Origin: Methanosarcina barkeri MS
GTDB taxonomy: Archaea > Halobacteriota > Methanosarcinia > Methanosarcinales > Methanosarcinaceae
DNA: 64,000 bases
Assembly: GCF_000970025.1 (NCBI RefSeq)
Contig: NZ_CP009528.1
Coordinates: forward strand, 2,901,168-2,965,167
Reading direction: 5' to 3'
The notes beneath the pieces were generated by a model. It ran no database searches. It saw nothing but the letters and a program-made list of their open reading frames with translations, and had not been told where the DNA came from. Positions 1 to 8,136 of the stretch are shown in pieces. Each line of letters opens with the position of its first letter. Position 1 is the stretch's first letter. A program made the position numbers and the translations under genes.

Positions 1-219
1 GTCAAGAGCCAGGAGGATATCGACCATATCTCTTGAGGCAGAGATCTCCTTTTCAGAAAAGCGAATTTGATAAAAATTGTGCCCACCACGTACCCTGGAC
101 ATATAATCCTGGTGAGTAAATACGTGAAATCCTATCTTGGAAAAGACCTGTGCAAGAGCTCCACCTATGGTCTGCAGTCCCTGTCCGGCCTCTCCTCCTA
201 CTCGAAGTGTGTACTCCAA
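1..219 (-). CDS. 2-oxoacid:acceptor oxidoreductase subunit, N-terminal part (runs off the left edge)
   Basis: The minus strand reads from a TTG codon at 219-217 through 73 codons to the window edge with no stop. The peptide starts MEYTLRVGGEAGQGLQTIGG and contains HQDYMSRVRGGHNFYQIRFS. This is the typical N-terminus of the gamma-type domain of 2-oxoacid:ferredoxin oxidoreductase (KorA/PorG-like), with its glycine-rich GGEAGQG turn and the DYMSRxRGGHN block. These enzymes couple oxidative decarboxylation of 2-oxoacids to ferredoxin reduction. A GGGGGT ribosome binding site lies 8 nt upstream of the TTG. The substrate class cannot be told from this fragment. If the rest is a fused KorA-type alpha subunit, it lies left of the window. 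Confidence 0.85.
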   Translation of the reverse strand, partial: MEYTLRVGGEAGQGLQTIGGALAQVFSKIGFHVFTHQDYMSRVRGGHNFYQIRFSEKEISASRDMVDILLALD

Positions 220-1550
220 ATATTTTACCCCCAAATATTTTTTATTTTTCAATTTTGGTTCGATTGTTCGAATAAGTTCAAGTCACTAATACGAACTCTA
301 ATATAAAACTTGTTTGAGCAGTTTTACAATGATTGCAGCAAAACAGAGATTATTTACCCACTTCCTTTTTATGTCGTTATTAACCCTGTTTAACCGCCTT
401 CTCTTTTCAGCTCCCTGAGTAATAGTTATTATTCAGTATTAAATATTATTGCAACTTGACTATTTTCGAAAAGAATACGCCTTTAAAGTAGTATCAAAAT
501 TGACAGAAGGTTATAATAAATACAATCAAGGTGAACGGCTGGTTCCCTGACCAATAGGTAAAAGACTGGTTTCCTGATCGGTTAGGAAGGCATAAGGTCT
601 ATGTTCTTACAGAATCCGTCTGGATACTCCAATATTATAGACCTATTGTGATTTTTCAACATGAATTACTGACTTTTCGGATAGCTCTCTGGGATGAGGA
701 CCTATTCCATCTCATATGCCTTCTGTCAATTTTTGTGTAGATAACACGAACGATTTCCGATGATAAAAAAGATATTTTATAGATGTAAGAGTTACGCAGC
801 GCCTTATTGACTCTGAAAAAGTTGTCAAATTTCTTTTTAAAATGCATATGATAACTTCCCTCCACGCCCGCATGCTCACGAAGTGAGCAGATATCGGGTG
901 GTCACTGGCAAAAAAGAAGAAAAGAAAAATAAGCAGTTTGTAAAAATTACGGATATGTTTTTGGAGTATTTGCTTTCCTATTTTCATGATCTATCGGTTT
1001 CAACAACCTTCATAACGTTTAGCCTTTGTTCCTTCCTCTATTATGGTTTGAAGGCTCACATCTCTTACTCACATCTCTTATTCTGATTTGCTATCGTCGC
1101 TAGTTCCGCTGCATTGTTATGCAGCGGAAGCTCTGGCAAAACCAGTACCTTTAACAGCAATTTACTGGTTAGTTTTATCACGGCTTCGAAGAACCAAAAT
1201 AAGTAAAACTTTAATGCCCAGGATGATGAAGAGATCAATAGTCAAAAGAGATAGGGTAAAATCTCATATCTTTGTGCCTACTATTTCGAAGAATTTCGTG
1301 TTCGTTTTATTTAACGTATTATTTCTTATTTATTATTTTATTTTTTAATTAGTACTTATCACCTCTTTGTCAAAATTAGCCTACAATTTTTAATCCCTTT
1401 TTATAGGTTTAATATCACTCCCATATTGCTGAAACGTGACTACTAATTCAAGCCTTTATACTAACTTTTTTCAATTAAAACAGCGATGTAAGGCCCGGAA
1501 TATTTTATTTCATTTGTAAACTTTTATTGTTAGAATCCCCAATTCTTTGC
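220..1550. other. Long AT-rich intergenic region
   Basis: No convincing gene is present; the short open frames have no ribosome binding sites and no recognisable domain. The stretch at 656-987 read on the minus strand faintly resembles a decayed transposase in two frames, but the match is too weak to call. A perfect 7-bp hairpin lies at 872-888 and two adjacent hairpins lie at 1104-1170. Confidence 0.5.
1104..1170. other. Two adjacent perfect hairpins
   Basis: Positions 1104-1114 pair perfectly with 1119-1129 (11 bp, four-base loop, CCGCTGCAT core). Immediately after, AACCAGTA near 1139-1147 pairs with TACTGGTT at 1163-1170. No gene lies close on either side. They could be an orphan terminator, a small RNA or a mobile element scar; nothing here decides. 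Confidence 0.45.
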
Positions 1551-1557
1551 AGATATA

Positions 1558-1716
1558 TTTATATACGATAAGAGCTTGGGCTATATTGGCAGTAAAAATA
1601 AAGAGTCATATAATCTGTTATTAAAAACTTCACTTTTGTTTTTAATAAAAGAATGTATAGATCTTATTTTTATAGCAACCTAAACTATATCCGCTATAAG
1701 CGGAGGTGAAATGAAA
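1558..1716 (+). promoter_or_regulatory. Promoter and structured 5' leader of zinc protein 1
   Basis: A TATA box (TTTATATA, 1558-1565) lies about 159 nt before the start codon, so transcription probably begins near 1590 and the leader is about 125 nt. The leader shares with the copies at 2164, 3772 and 4451 the block AATAAAGAG..ATATAATCTG followed by a hairpin (ATTAAAAAC 1620-1628 with GTTTTTAAT 1638-1646). A second hairpin, CCGCT (1691-1695) with AGCGG (1699-1703), ends inside the GGAGG ribosome binding site (1702-1706). The structure is seen directly; a regulatory role is inferred. Confidence 0.65.
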
Positions 1717-1938
1717 ATGAGTTTTAATGACAGAGGGAACTCTTTCAGGGGAAGAGATAGCAACCGGGGAAACAGAGACAACAATCGCGGAGGTTATAGA
1801 GGTGGCAACAGCGGCCCCAAAGAAATGTACCCCGCAGTTTGTTCTGACTGTGGTGCAGAGACCCAGGTTCCATTCAAACCAGCTGAAGGAAGACCGGTTT
1901 ACTGCAGAGACTGCCTACCAAACCACAGGAAGTTCTAA
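1717..1938 (+). CDS. RGG-box CxxC-x17-CxxC zinc-ribbon protein 1
   Basis: Small protein of 73 residues. The N-terminal half is rich in Arg, Gly and Asn with RGG-type repeats (typical of nucleic acid contact); the C-terminal half has CSDC, exactly 17 residues, then CRDC. This spacing defines the CxxC-x17-CxxC family, expected to bind one zinc. Function unknown; an RNA-binding role is an inference from the RGG box. The start at 1717 is preferred over the in-frame ATG at 1711 because the GGAGGTGA site would be too close to the latter, and because the two paralogues begin at the equivalent codon. It is the first of four copies in the window; a weak hairpin follows at 1980-2006. Confidence 0.85.
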   Translation: MSFNDRGNSFRGRDSNRGNRDNNRGGYRGGNSGPKEMYPAVCSDCGAETQVPFKPAEGRPVYCRDCLPNHRKF

Positions 1939-1979
1939 ATTCATAAATTCCAGAATTTTCTTATTTTAATATTATCACT

Positions 1980-2010
1980 GGAAACTCTCCTGTAATAGGG
2001 GTTTCCAAAC
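1980..2010 (+). terminator. Hairpin after zinc protein 1
   Basis: GGAAAC at 1980-1985 pairs with GTTTCC at 2001-2006 and is followed by T-rich sequence. It lies 42 nt after the stop codon of the zinc protein gene. Confidence 0.4.
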
Positions 2011-2084
2011 TCCTTTTATTCTTCAAATTCCTTTTATTCTTCAAATTCCTTTTATTCTTCAAATTCCTTTTATTCTTCAAACTC
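2011..2084. repeat. 18-bp tandem repeat, four copies
   Basis: The unit TCCTTTTATTCTTCAAAT occurs four times head to tail with almost no variation. It lies between zinc protein genes 1 and 2 and may also supply T-rich transcription stop signals. Confidence 0.8.
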
Positions 2085-2163
2085 TTTTATATAATATTCA
2101 GAACAGGATCTTTTCTCTTTGAGGAACTCGCTTCTATTTTTTCCGATTAGTATTGGATTAATC

Positions 2164-2314
2164 TTATATAACATGGAAGTGGTTATATATTCAGTAAAAA
2201 TAATGAGACATATAATCTGTTATTAAAAACTCCATTTTTGTTTTTAAATAATAAGTTATATCTGATCATGTTTTTATCGAACATACGTATCACTACAAGT
2301 GGAGGTGAACGAAA
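2164..2314 (+). promoter_or_regulatory. Promoter and structured 5' leader of zinc protein 2
   Basis: TATA element TTATATA at 2164-2170. The leader repeats the pattern of copy 1: ATTAAAAAC (2222-2230) opposite GTTTTTAAAT (from 2240), then CACT (2291-2294) pairing with AGTG (2298-2301) directly against GGAGG (2301-2305). Relative to copies 1 and 3 the stem has changed on both sides (CCGCT/AGCGG to TCACT/AGTGG), keeping pairing. Confidence 0.65.
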
Positions 2315-2521
2315 ATGGGTTTTAATGACAGAGGAAATTCCTACCGTGGTGGCAACCGAAATAGCGGCCGCGGTGGTTTCAGAGGCGGCAACAGCGGCCC
2401 CAGAGAAATGCACAAGGTTATCTGTTCTGACTGCGGGGTTGAGACTGAGGTTCCATTCAAGCCGACCGAAGGGCGGCCGGTTTATTGCAGGGATTGCCTT
2501 CCTAAACACCGAAAGTTTTAA
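2315..2521 (+). CDS. RGG-box CxxC-x17-CxxC zinc-ribbon protein 2
   Basis: 68 residues, paralogous to the gene at 1717. It begins MGFNDRGNSYRGG, carries an Arg/Gly-rich N-terminus and ends with CSDC-x17-CRDC and the shared tail (P)KHRKF. ATG at 2315 has the GGAGGTGA site six to seven bases upstream. Codon usage and length match the other two intact copies. Function unknown. The RGG box plus zinc ribbon suggests binding of RNA or a ribonucleoprotein, which fits the aIF-1A gene downstream, but this is inferred only. Confidence 0.85.
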   Translation: MGFNDRGNSYRGGNRNSGRGGFRGGNSGPREMHKVICSDCGVETEVPFKPTEGRPVYCRDCLPKHRKF

Positions 2522-2550
2522 AATAGTTTCATAAGTAATACTCAATTTAA

Positions 2551-2590
2551 GTGTTGACTTGAAAAACTCAACACATGTTCCATTTTTAAG
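2551..2590 (+). terminator. Hairpin after zinc protein 2
   Basis: GTGTTGA (2551-2557) pairs with TCAACAC (2568-2574), followed by a T-rich run at about 2583-2587. It is placed 30 nt after the stop codon. Confidence 0.5.
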
Positions 2591-3006
2591 CTGTGTCTTT
2601 ACCTTATGGCTGGTGAAGGATATTGGAACCCTGAATTTTATAAATTTTCATAATTTAGTAATAAAATGTTGCATAAAAATTATTGCATGTGTTTTTTATA
2701 AATAAAGATATATAAAAGTACCCAAAAGGATGTTTGAAGCAAACTCTTAGTCTCTCTCATTCTAGACGAAAGAGTAACACTAAAGAACAAATAAAGGATC
2801 TTTAATAATCTTTGAAATAGAATGTTTCCTGAGGTTCAGGGTTTTTCTGAGATTCCAGATCTTTAAAAGGTTCTTTAATCCCTATCCATTTATGAACCTT
2901 AACATCAAAGTACATGAAGCATCCGTAGATACAGAAGCTTTGAAAAATATGACATAATAAAATATGACATAATCAGATAGTTAAACTAATAATAAGAGGA
3001 ATTAAC

Positions 3007-3351
3007 CTGGCGAACTACAGAAGCAATATTAGAAAGAGAAAAGCAGGGACTAGAAGCTCAGTGCCCACTACTCAGGAAGTAACAAGAGTACGCACACCGC
3101 GTAGGGAAAATCACGAAGTTCTGGCAACAGTATCAAGTTTACTTGGTTCAAAAAGAGTCACATTGCAGTGTATGGACGGTGTAGTCCGAATGGGCCGGAT
3201 TCCCGGGTCCAAAAATAAGAAAATGTGGATCCACGAAGGAGACGTAGTAATCGTTACTCCGTGGGAAATTCAGGATTCTAAGGCCGATGTGATCTGGAAG
3301 TACACAAGACCCCAGGTCGAGTGGCTCGAGAGAAAAGGGTACCTCAAATAA
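3007..3351 (+). CDS. eif1A: Translation initiation factor aIF-1A, copy 1 (apparent CTG start)
   Basis: Homologue of eukaryotic eIF1A, an OB-fold protein that binds the A site of the small ribosomal subunit and helps start-codon selection. The core contains [37 protein letters not shown] and the [18 protein letters not shown] block. The N-terminus homologous to the second copy ([17 protein letters not shown]) lies upstream of any ATG or GTG; the aligned start is CTG at 3007, behind an AGAGGA ribosome binding site. A stop at 2965 closes the frame and no ATG lies between. GTG at 3061 would give a 96-residue form that loses the basic N-terminal tail. The full form has 114 residues, the usual family size. 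Confidence 0.88.
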   Translation: MANYRSNIRKRKAGTRSSVPTTQEVTRVRTPRRENHEVLATVSSLLGSKRVTLQCMDGVVRMGRIPGSKNKKMWIHEGDVVIVTPWEIQDSKADVIWKYTRPQVEWLERKGYLK

Positions 3352-3760
3352 GTACCGAAATAGTACCGTAAAACTTGATAAAACCAGCTTACTCTTATTA
3401 TATTCAGGTTTTAACCAGTTTTCGGTTAACTTCTTCCCCTCTTACATATTCCCTCTTCAAACACTTGCCTTTTAATCTCTTCAACTTACCTTTATCTTAT
3501 TAACTCAACTTTACCTTTTTAACTTGTTTATAACTCATCCAGAAGCCCTTAATTTTTTACCTATTTCACTCAATCTCACTAACATTAGTGTTTAATTTTT
3601 TAGTTTTTCTCACCGGGATGATGGAATTTAACTTGTAATTGTATAGTTTCTGTCAATTGTAGTCTCTATCCGTAAGAAACTATCTAATGAAGGTTTTAAA
3701 ATTAGGTTAAGTAAAGATAACTCTAAAGCGGTAAGCACTTTAGGCGGGATTTAGATTTTT
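3352..3760. other. Intergenic, pyrimidine-rich
   Basis: No gene seen. The first 200 bases after aIF-1A are strongly T/C-rich and may supply archaeal oligo-T terminators. The promoter of zinc protein 3 follows. Confidence 0.5.
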
Positions 3761-3771
3761 ATGAGTAAAAC

Positions 3772-3921
3772 TTATATAATTTGACTGTATACTAAGAACA
3801 TTAAAAATAAAGAGATGTATAATCTGTTATTAAAAACTAGTTTCTGTTTTTAATCAAAGAGCAATATACAACCTTATTTTTAAGCTATGTACTATCCGCT
3901 GTAAGCGGAGGTGAAAAGAAA
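3772..3921 (+). promoter_or_regulatory. Promoter and structured 5' leader of zinc protein 3
   Basis: TATA element at 3772-3778. Shared leader block with hairpin ATTAAAAAC (3829-3837) against GTTTTTAAT (3846-3854). The start-proximal hairpin CCGCT (3896-3900) with AGCGG (3904-3908) runs into GGAGG (3907-3911). The loop differs from copy 1 (GTA instead of ATA) while the stem is kept. Confidence 0.65.
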
Positions 3922-4125
3922 ATGGCTTTTAATGACAGAGGAAATTCCTTCAGGGGAAGAGACAGCAACCGTGGAGGTTTCGGAGCTCCCAGGGAAATGT
4001 ACAACGCAATCTGTTCTGACTGCGGTGCTGAAACTCAGGTACCTTTCAAGCCTGACCCTGACAGACCAGTCTACTGCAGAGACTGTCTTCCTAACCACAG
4101 GAAACCCAGAGAAAACAGATATTAA
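3922..4125 (+). CDS. RGG-box CxxC-x17-CxxC zinc-ribbon protein 3
   Basis: 67 residues, paralogue of the genes at 1717 and 2315 with a shorter Arg/Gly-rich segment (SFRGRDSNRGGFG). CSDC and CRDC are again separated by 17 residues. The C-terminus is longer, ending NHRKPRENRY. ATG at 3922 follows GGAGGTGA. It is the first gene of the second copy of the zinc-protein/aIF-1A block. Function unknown; probable small zinc-binding, RNA-associated protein by composition. Confidence 0.85.
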   Translation: MAFNDRGNSFRGRDSNRGGFGAPREMYNAICSDCGAETQVPFKPDPDRPVYCRDCLPNHRKPRENRY

Positions 4126-4164
4126 TATCAGGTTCACTCAAAAAAACTCTATTTTACAAATTAT

Positions 4165-4210
4165 GTCCGTTTCGTTTAGCTTGAGCGGATCAAACGGACT
4201 CTCTTTTTTT
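4165..4210 (+). terminator. Terminator after zinc protein 3
   Basis: GTCCGTTT (4165-4172) pairs with AAACGGAC (4192-4199), followed at once by CTCTTTTTTT. This is the clearest stem plus T-run terminator in the zinc-protein cluster. Confidence 0.65.
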
Positions 4211-4450
4211 ATAATGATATATTGAACAATATTTTTATTTGAACGATTATGATCATCTCCATAACTGATATATAGATTTTAGATTCTTTTGTTTGGTTCT
4301 TTTGTAATTTTTTTAAGTTAAGACAACAATTTTCCATGTATATTGATGCCTCTTCCGCATATATTCAGGTTTATTTCTTGAAAAAATCTTTATTTCTTTT
4401 AATTTATATTGGATTTTTGGACTTTTCTGGCCATTTATTCGCAGAAAGAT

Positions 4451-4598
4451 TTATATAAGCAAATAACTACGTAGAAGCGGTTGAAAATAAAGAGATGTAT
4501 AATCTGCTATTAATAACTCCATTTTTGTTTTATCGATAATTATATCCGATCATGTTTTTATCGAATACAGGTACCCGCTATATGGGGATAAAATAATA
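4451..4598 (+). promoter_or_regulatory. Decayed copy of the zinc-protein promoter and leader
   Basis: TATA element TTATATA at 4451-4457 and the AATAAAGAGATGTATAATCTG block are kept, but the first hairpin is imperfect and the start-proximal hairpin and GGAGG site are lost (ATATGGGGATAAAA). This matches the decay of the gene behind it. Confidence 0.55.
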
Positions 4599-4800
4599 AT
4601 GGGTTTTAATGACAAGGAAAATGGGTTTTTATGATGGAAGAAATTCTTCCGCGAAAGCAAACCGAAACATTCACCGAAGAGGTTTCAGAGGCGGTAACAG
4701 CGGTTCCCAGCGGCCCCCAGCGAAACTCATATTCAAACAGGCCAAAAGACGACCGGTTTATTGAAAGAGAGGACTTTTTAATCACGGGAAGCCCTAAATA
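4599..4800 (+). pseudogene. Decayed fourth zinc-ribbon protein gene
   Basis: The start MGFND is followed by an early stop. After a second ATG at 4621 the frame reads MGFYDGRNSSAKANRN, then RRGFRGGNSG, which aligns with zinc protein 2. The segment carrying the first CxxC is deleted or scrambled (SQRPPAKLIFKQAKRRPVY) and the second CxxC is replaced by a stop. Both zinc ligand pairs are lost, so no working product is expected. It occupies the place equivalent to zinc protein 2 in the duplicated block. Confidence 0.75.
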
Positions 4801-5129
4801 TGATATTAGCTGCGTGTCAATATAAAGTCTCTAAAGGATGAGCCATTTTAAGACATGGTCCTAATTGATACTCAGTTCACTTTCATTGATTATTCTCTTT
4901 GTTTTTACCTTTATTGTGGGAGATTTCTTGGGAAACAAAAAACGGAAAAAATAACAACTTAATCAGAAAATGTACCCAAGTGTCTCTAAAAATGTGGAAG
5001 ATCTCTAAGGTAGAGATCTATAAAGATAGTCAGGAAGACGGAAAAACAAGCAGAACTGAGAATAAAATCAGGGAAAGCCTGTTCAAAATTGAAATACTTA
5101 AAATAAAAATAAACATTGGAGGAATTAAT

Positions 5130-5477
5130 TTGGCTAATTACAGAAGCATTATCAGACGCCGAAACTCAAAATCAAGTAAATCGGTTGCAGGAGATACTCA
5201 TGAAGTAATAAGGGTACGTACTCCTCAAAAGGACAGAAACGAAGTTCTGGCAACAGTATTAAATTTACTTGGTTCTAAAAGAGTCACACTACAGTGTATG
5301 GACGGTGTGGTCAGAATGGGACGAATTCCCGGATCTAAAAACAAGAGACTGTGGATTCGTGAAGGCGATATAGTCATAGCGAACCCATGGGAAATTCAGG
5401 ACTCTAAAGCCGACGTTATCTGGAAATATACAAGGCCCCAGATTGAATGGCTTGAAAAAAAAGGATACCTTAACTGA
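5130..5477 (+). CDS. eif1A: Translation initiation factor aIF-1A, copy 2
   Basis: 115 residues, second aIF-1A in the window. Read from TTG at 5130 it starts [17 protein letters not shown], behind a strong GGAGG (5118-5122). The frame stays open upstream to 4899, but those codons are the transcribed leader and align with nothing. The core is nearly identical to copy 1 ([37 protein letters not shown]). aIF-1A binds the small subunit during initiation. The basic N-terminal tail differs most between the copies, so the two factors may act under different conditions; this is speculation. Confidence 0.88.
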   Translation: MANYRSIIRRRNSKSSKSVAGDTHEVIRVRTPQKDRNEVLATVLNLLGSKRVTLQCMDGVVRMGRIPGSKNKRLWIREGDIVIANPWEIQDSKADVIWKYTRPQIEWLEKKGYLN

Positions 5478-5932
5478 TGAGGATGCCTGAAACACTTTAT
5501 TCACTTAAATAGATAATATTAATTTGCGATTCAATTAACCTGTGGCCAACCTCTGGTTTTGGAAAATCAGGTTTTAAATCAGAAGGATATTAAACCACAA
5601 GCTCAAGAACCGCTTAAAATTTATAAGACTAAATAAGCACTTTTATTTCATTTTAACGTTTTATTTCACCTTAACGCTTTTCTCCTCGTTTGTCGGGCCA
5701 TAACAAGTGTTTACTGAACTTCAACTTTCTTAGGAAATGTTTCTTTTACTCGGTTCAGAATGCTTGGTTCAGAATACCTGATTCAGAATACCCAGGTCGG
5801 AGTAATAAGTTCACTTCAGAGGATTCCTTATGAAATATCAGGATTTTTACTTCGGGTCTTTTTTGGGTATTTTAATCTGCCCCTGGTCTTTTCGATGTCT
5901 CAATTGGTGGATTTCTGAAAAATGTATTCCAA
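5478..5932. other. Intergenic between convergent genes
   Basis: No gene seen. A short run of diverged direct repeats based on GGTTCAGAATACC lies at about 5753-5800. T-rich stretches could end transcription from either side. Confidence 0.5.
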
Positions 5933-7567
5933 TCAGAACTTACATGTAAGCTTTCCCAATTCTATCGAAAAAGTTTCATAGTTTACGGAATAGTCAATAG
6001 GACACTCAATAACTGCCACTTTATTCAAGGCAAAAGCTTTCTCCAGAACTTCAGCAAGGTCATCGTCTTCCTTGATCCTGATACCCACAGCACCGAAGCT
6101 CCTGGCAAAGAGAGAAAAATCAGGATTTCCATAGTCCAGCCCGAAATCCTCAAAATGCATTTTTTTCTGCTTCCACTTAATAAAGCCGAAACCATTGTCA
6201 TTGAGGATAAGGACAACAATAGGAATTTCATAGCGGATTGCAGTCTCAAGTTCCTGGCAGTTCATCATAAAACCTCCGTCCCCACAGATTGCAAGCACGC
6301 GGCGCTCCGGATGAAGAAGCTTTGCAGTAATCCCTGAAGGAAGACCTGCACCCATAGTCGCAAGGGCGTTGTCAAGGAGCACGGTATTTGGAGCATAGGT
6401 CTTGTAAAGGCGAGCGAACCAGAGTTTATAAATCCCATTATCCAGTGTGATTATGTCTTCTCTTCCCAGCACCTTTCTGACACTCTGAACTACGGCCTGT
6501 GGAACAGGAGGATAGCTTTTCCTGGCAGAACCATTTATTTTTTCCTTAATGAAATTCCTGGTATGTTCAAAGATCGGAAATTCCCGTTTCTCTGGAATGC
6601 TTGCGGCAAGTTCCCGGATTGAAGAAGCAATATCCCCTATGACTTCTACTGTTGGGTTAAAGTATCTGTCAGGCACGAATTCCACGAAATCAATATTTAT
6701 GATCTGTTTGTCCAGCGTACTGTTCCACAGGTAAGGGGGATATTCGACGATATCGTAACCAATAGTGATAATAAGGTCAGCCCCGTCAATTCCACAGTTA
6801 ACATAATCCCTTGCATGAATCCCTGTGGCAAAGAGACTGTAACTGCAGTCATCAGGGACGACTCCTTTTCCCATTTGAGTATGCACCAGGTAGATGCCTG
6901 TCCGCTCGACAAAATTTTCGAGTTCCTCAGTGATCGCTTTTCGGTTTGCTCCTGAGGAAACTATGATCAGGGGATTTTTAGCCTCACAGATCATAGCCGC
7001 AGCTCTTTTTACAGCGTCAGGATCAGGGTAAGGAATTTTAATTTCGCTTCGCTTCTGCACCGTCGCTTCAGTTTCTTCTTCAGCTATGTCTTCCGGAAGT
7101 TCGATGTGTATAGCTCCTGGCCTATCAGCTTCAGCATGTTTGAAGGCATTACGGATCACCGTAGGGATCATTCCCGGATCGGTAATGGATACAGCCTTTT
7201 TGCAGAGAGGCTCCATCATTCTGACAGTGTTTACAAGCTGGAAACGAGCCTGCCAGTTGTCAGTCAAAGCCTTCTGTCCAGATATAGATATGAGAGGTGC
7301 TCCTATAAGCTGTGCCTGAGCAACGCCTGTAACAAGATTTGTGGCTCCGGGTCCAAGTGTTGAAAAGCAGACCCCTGGCTTTCCGGTCAGCCTTCCATAT
7401 GTTGCAGCCATAAACGCCGCAGCCTGTTCGTGTCTTGTTACGATTAGTTTGATTCTGGAAGTTCTCAGGGACTCAAGCAGGTCAAGGTTTTCCTCTCCTG
7501 GCAATCCAAATATATATTCAACGCCTTCTTCTTCAAGCTGGGCAACAAAAAGATCCGAAGCTTTCAT
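5933..7567 (-). CDS. TPP-dependent acetolactate synthase-like enzyme
   Basis: 544 residues, acetolactate synthase/pyruvate oxidase superfamily. The N-terminal pyrophosphate domain has the catalytic glutamate in RHEQAAAFMAATYGRLTGKPG (about residue 47) and LGPGATNLVTG. The middle FAD-like domain spans roughly 190-320. The C-terminal TPP domain has GDGGFMMNCQELETA and NDNGFGFIKW. Length and pattern resemble catabolic AlsS-like enzymes more than anabolic IlvB, and no small regulatory subunit lies nearby. The expected reaction is condensation of two pyruvates to acetolactate, but related TPP enzymes cannot be excluded. ATG at 7567 has GGAG about seven bases upstream. Single gene. Confidence 0.85.
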   Translation of the reverse strand: MKASDLFVAQLEEEGVEYIFGLPGEENLDLLESLRTSRIKLIVTRHEQAAAFMAATYGRLTGKPGVCFSTLGPGATNLVTGVAQAQLIGAPLISISGQKALTDNWQARFQLVNTVRMMEPLCKKAVSITDPGMIPTVIRNAFKHAEADRPGAIHIELPEDIAEEETEATVQKRSEIKIPYPDPDAVKRAAAMICEAKNPLIIVSSGANRKAITEELENFVERTGIYLVHTQMGKGVVPDDCSYSLFATGIHARDYVNCGIDGADLIITIGYDIVEYPPYLWNSTLDKQIINIDFVEFVPDRYFNPTVEVIGDIASSIRELAASIPEKREFPIFEHTRNFIKEKINGSARKSYPPVPQAVVQSVRKVLGREDIITLDNGIYKLWFARLYKTYAPNTVLLDNALATMGAGLPSGITAKLLHPERRVLAICGDGGFMMNCQELETAIRYEIPIVVLILNDNGFGFIKWKQKKMHFEDFGLDYGNPDFSLFARSFGAVGIRIKEDDDLAEVLEKAFALNKVAVIECPIDYSVNYETFSIELGKLTCKF

Positions 7568-8136
7568 GAAAAAACTCCAATATAGCTATATGGCTATTTA
7601 AGCCGAATTTGCCTTAACGCAGGTTTGTTTATTAAGCCTTGATTATGTTATTTATTAAGCTTAATTGAGTTTACTATTTAGGCGTGAACAGATCAGCTGG
7701 AATTTCTTTCGGTTCTTTTCACCAGATATCGACCTTTATTGCTCGTCTGTTATTTTCTATATGCTATGCTCATAGACTCAGATTTCAAGAAATTTACTAA
7801 AATCAAGAAATTTTCGGTATATAGTGCACGTGAAGAATTAATTTTCGGTATTATAGTGCATTTGAAGCATTTTATATTTATAAGAAGGATTTAATTTATA
7901 TACGAGATTCAAACTTTACCTGTAGAAATAAACATCAAAATTAGCATCGGAGCAGATATTATATAAAATGATAAATAAAAATAGCGCAGAGTTTATATAG
8001 AAAGGAAAGGGGTACATTTTTAACACAATTATGATTATTGAATAACGATTATTTTTTTTAAGTTAGATTATTAATAAACAAAATTTATAGAGGTCAATTC
8101 ATATTTACATGAAATTTCATTTATAGGATTGAGACT
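7568..8136. other. Divergent intergenic region
   Basis: No gene seen. Contains a diverged direct repeat (TTTTCGGTAT.ATAGTGCA.GTGAAG at about 7811-7835 and 7850-7873). Promoters for both neighbouring genes are expected here. TATA-like sequences precede 8137. Confidence 0.45.

Noticed and set aside
656..987. Possible IS256-like transposase tail in two minus-strand frames
   Set aside because: Similarity is faint and spread over frames; no motif could be aligned with confidence.
4899..5129. N-terminal extension of aIF-1A copy 2
   Set aside because: The frame is open by chance; the ribosome binding site and alignment with copy 1 place the start at TTG 5130.
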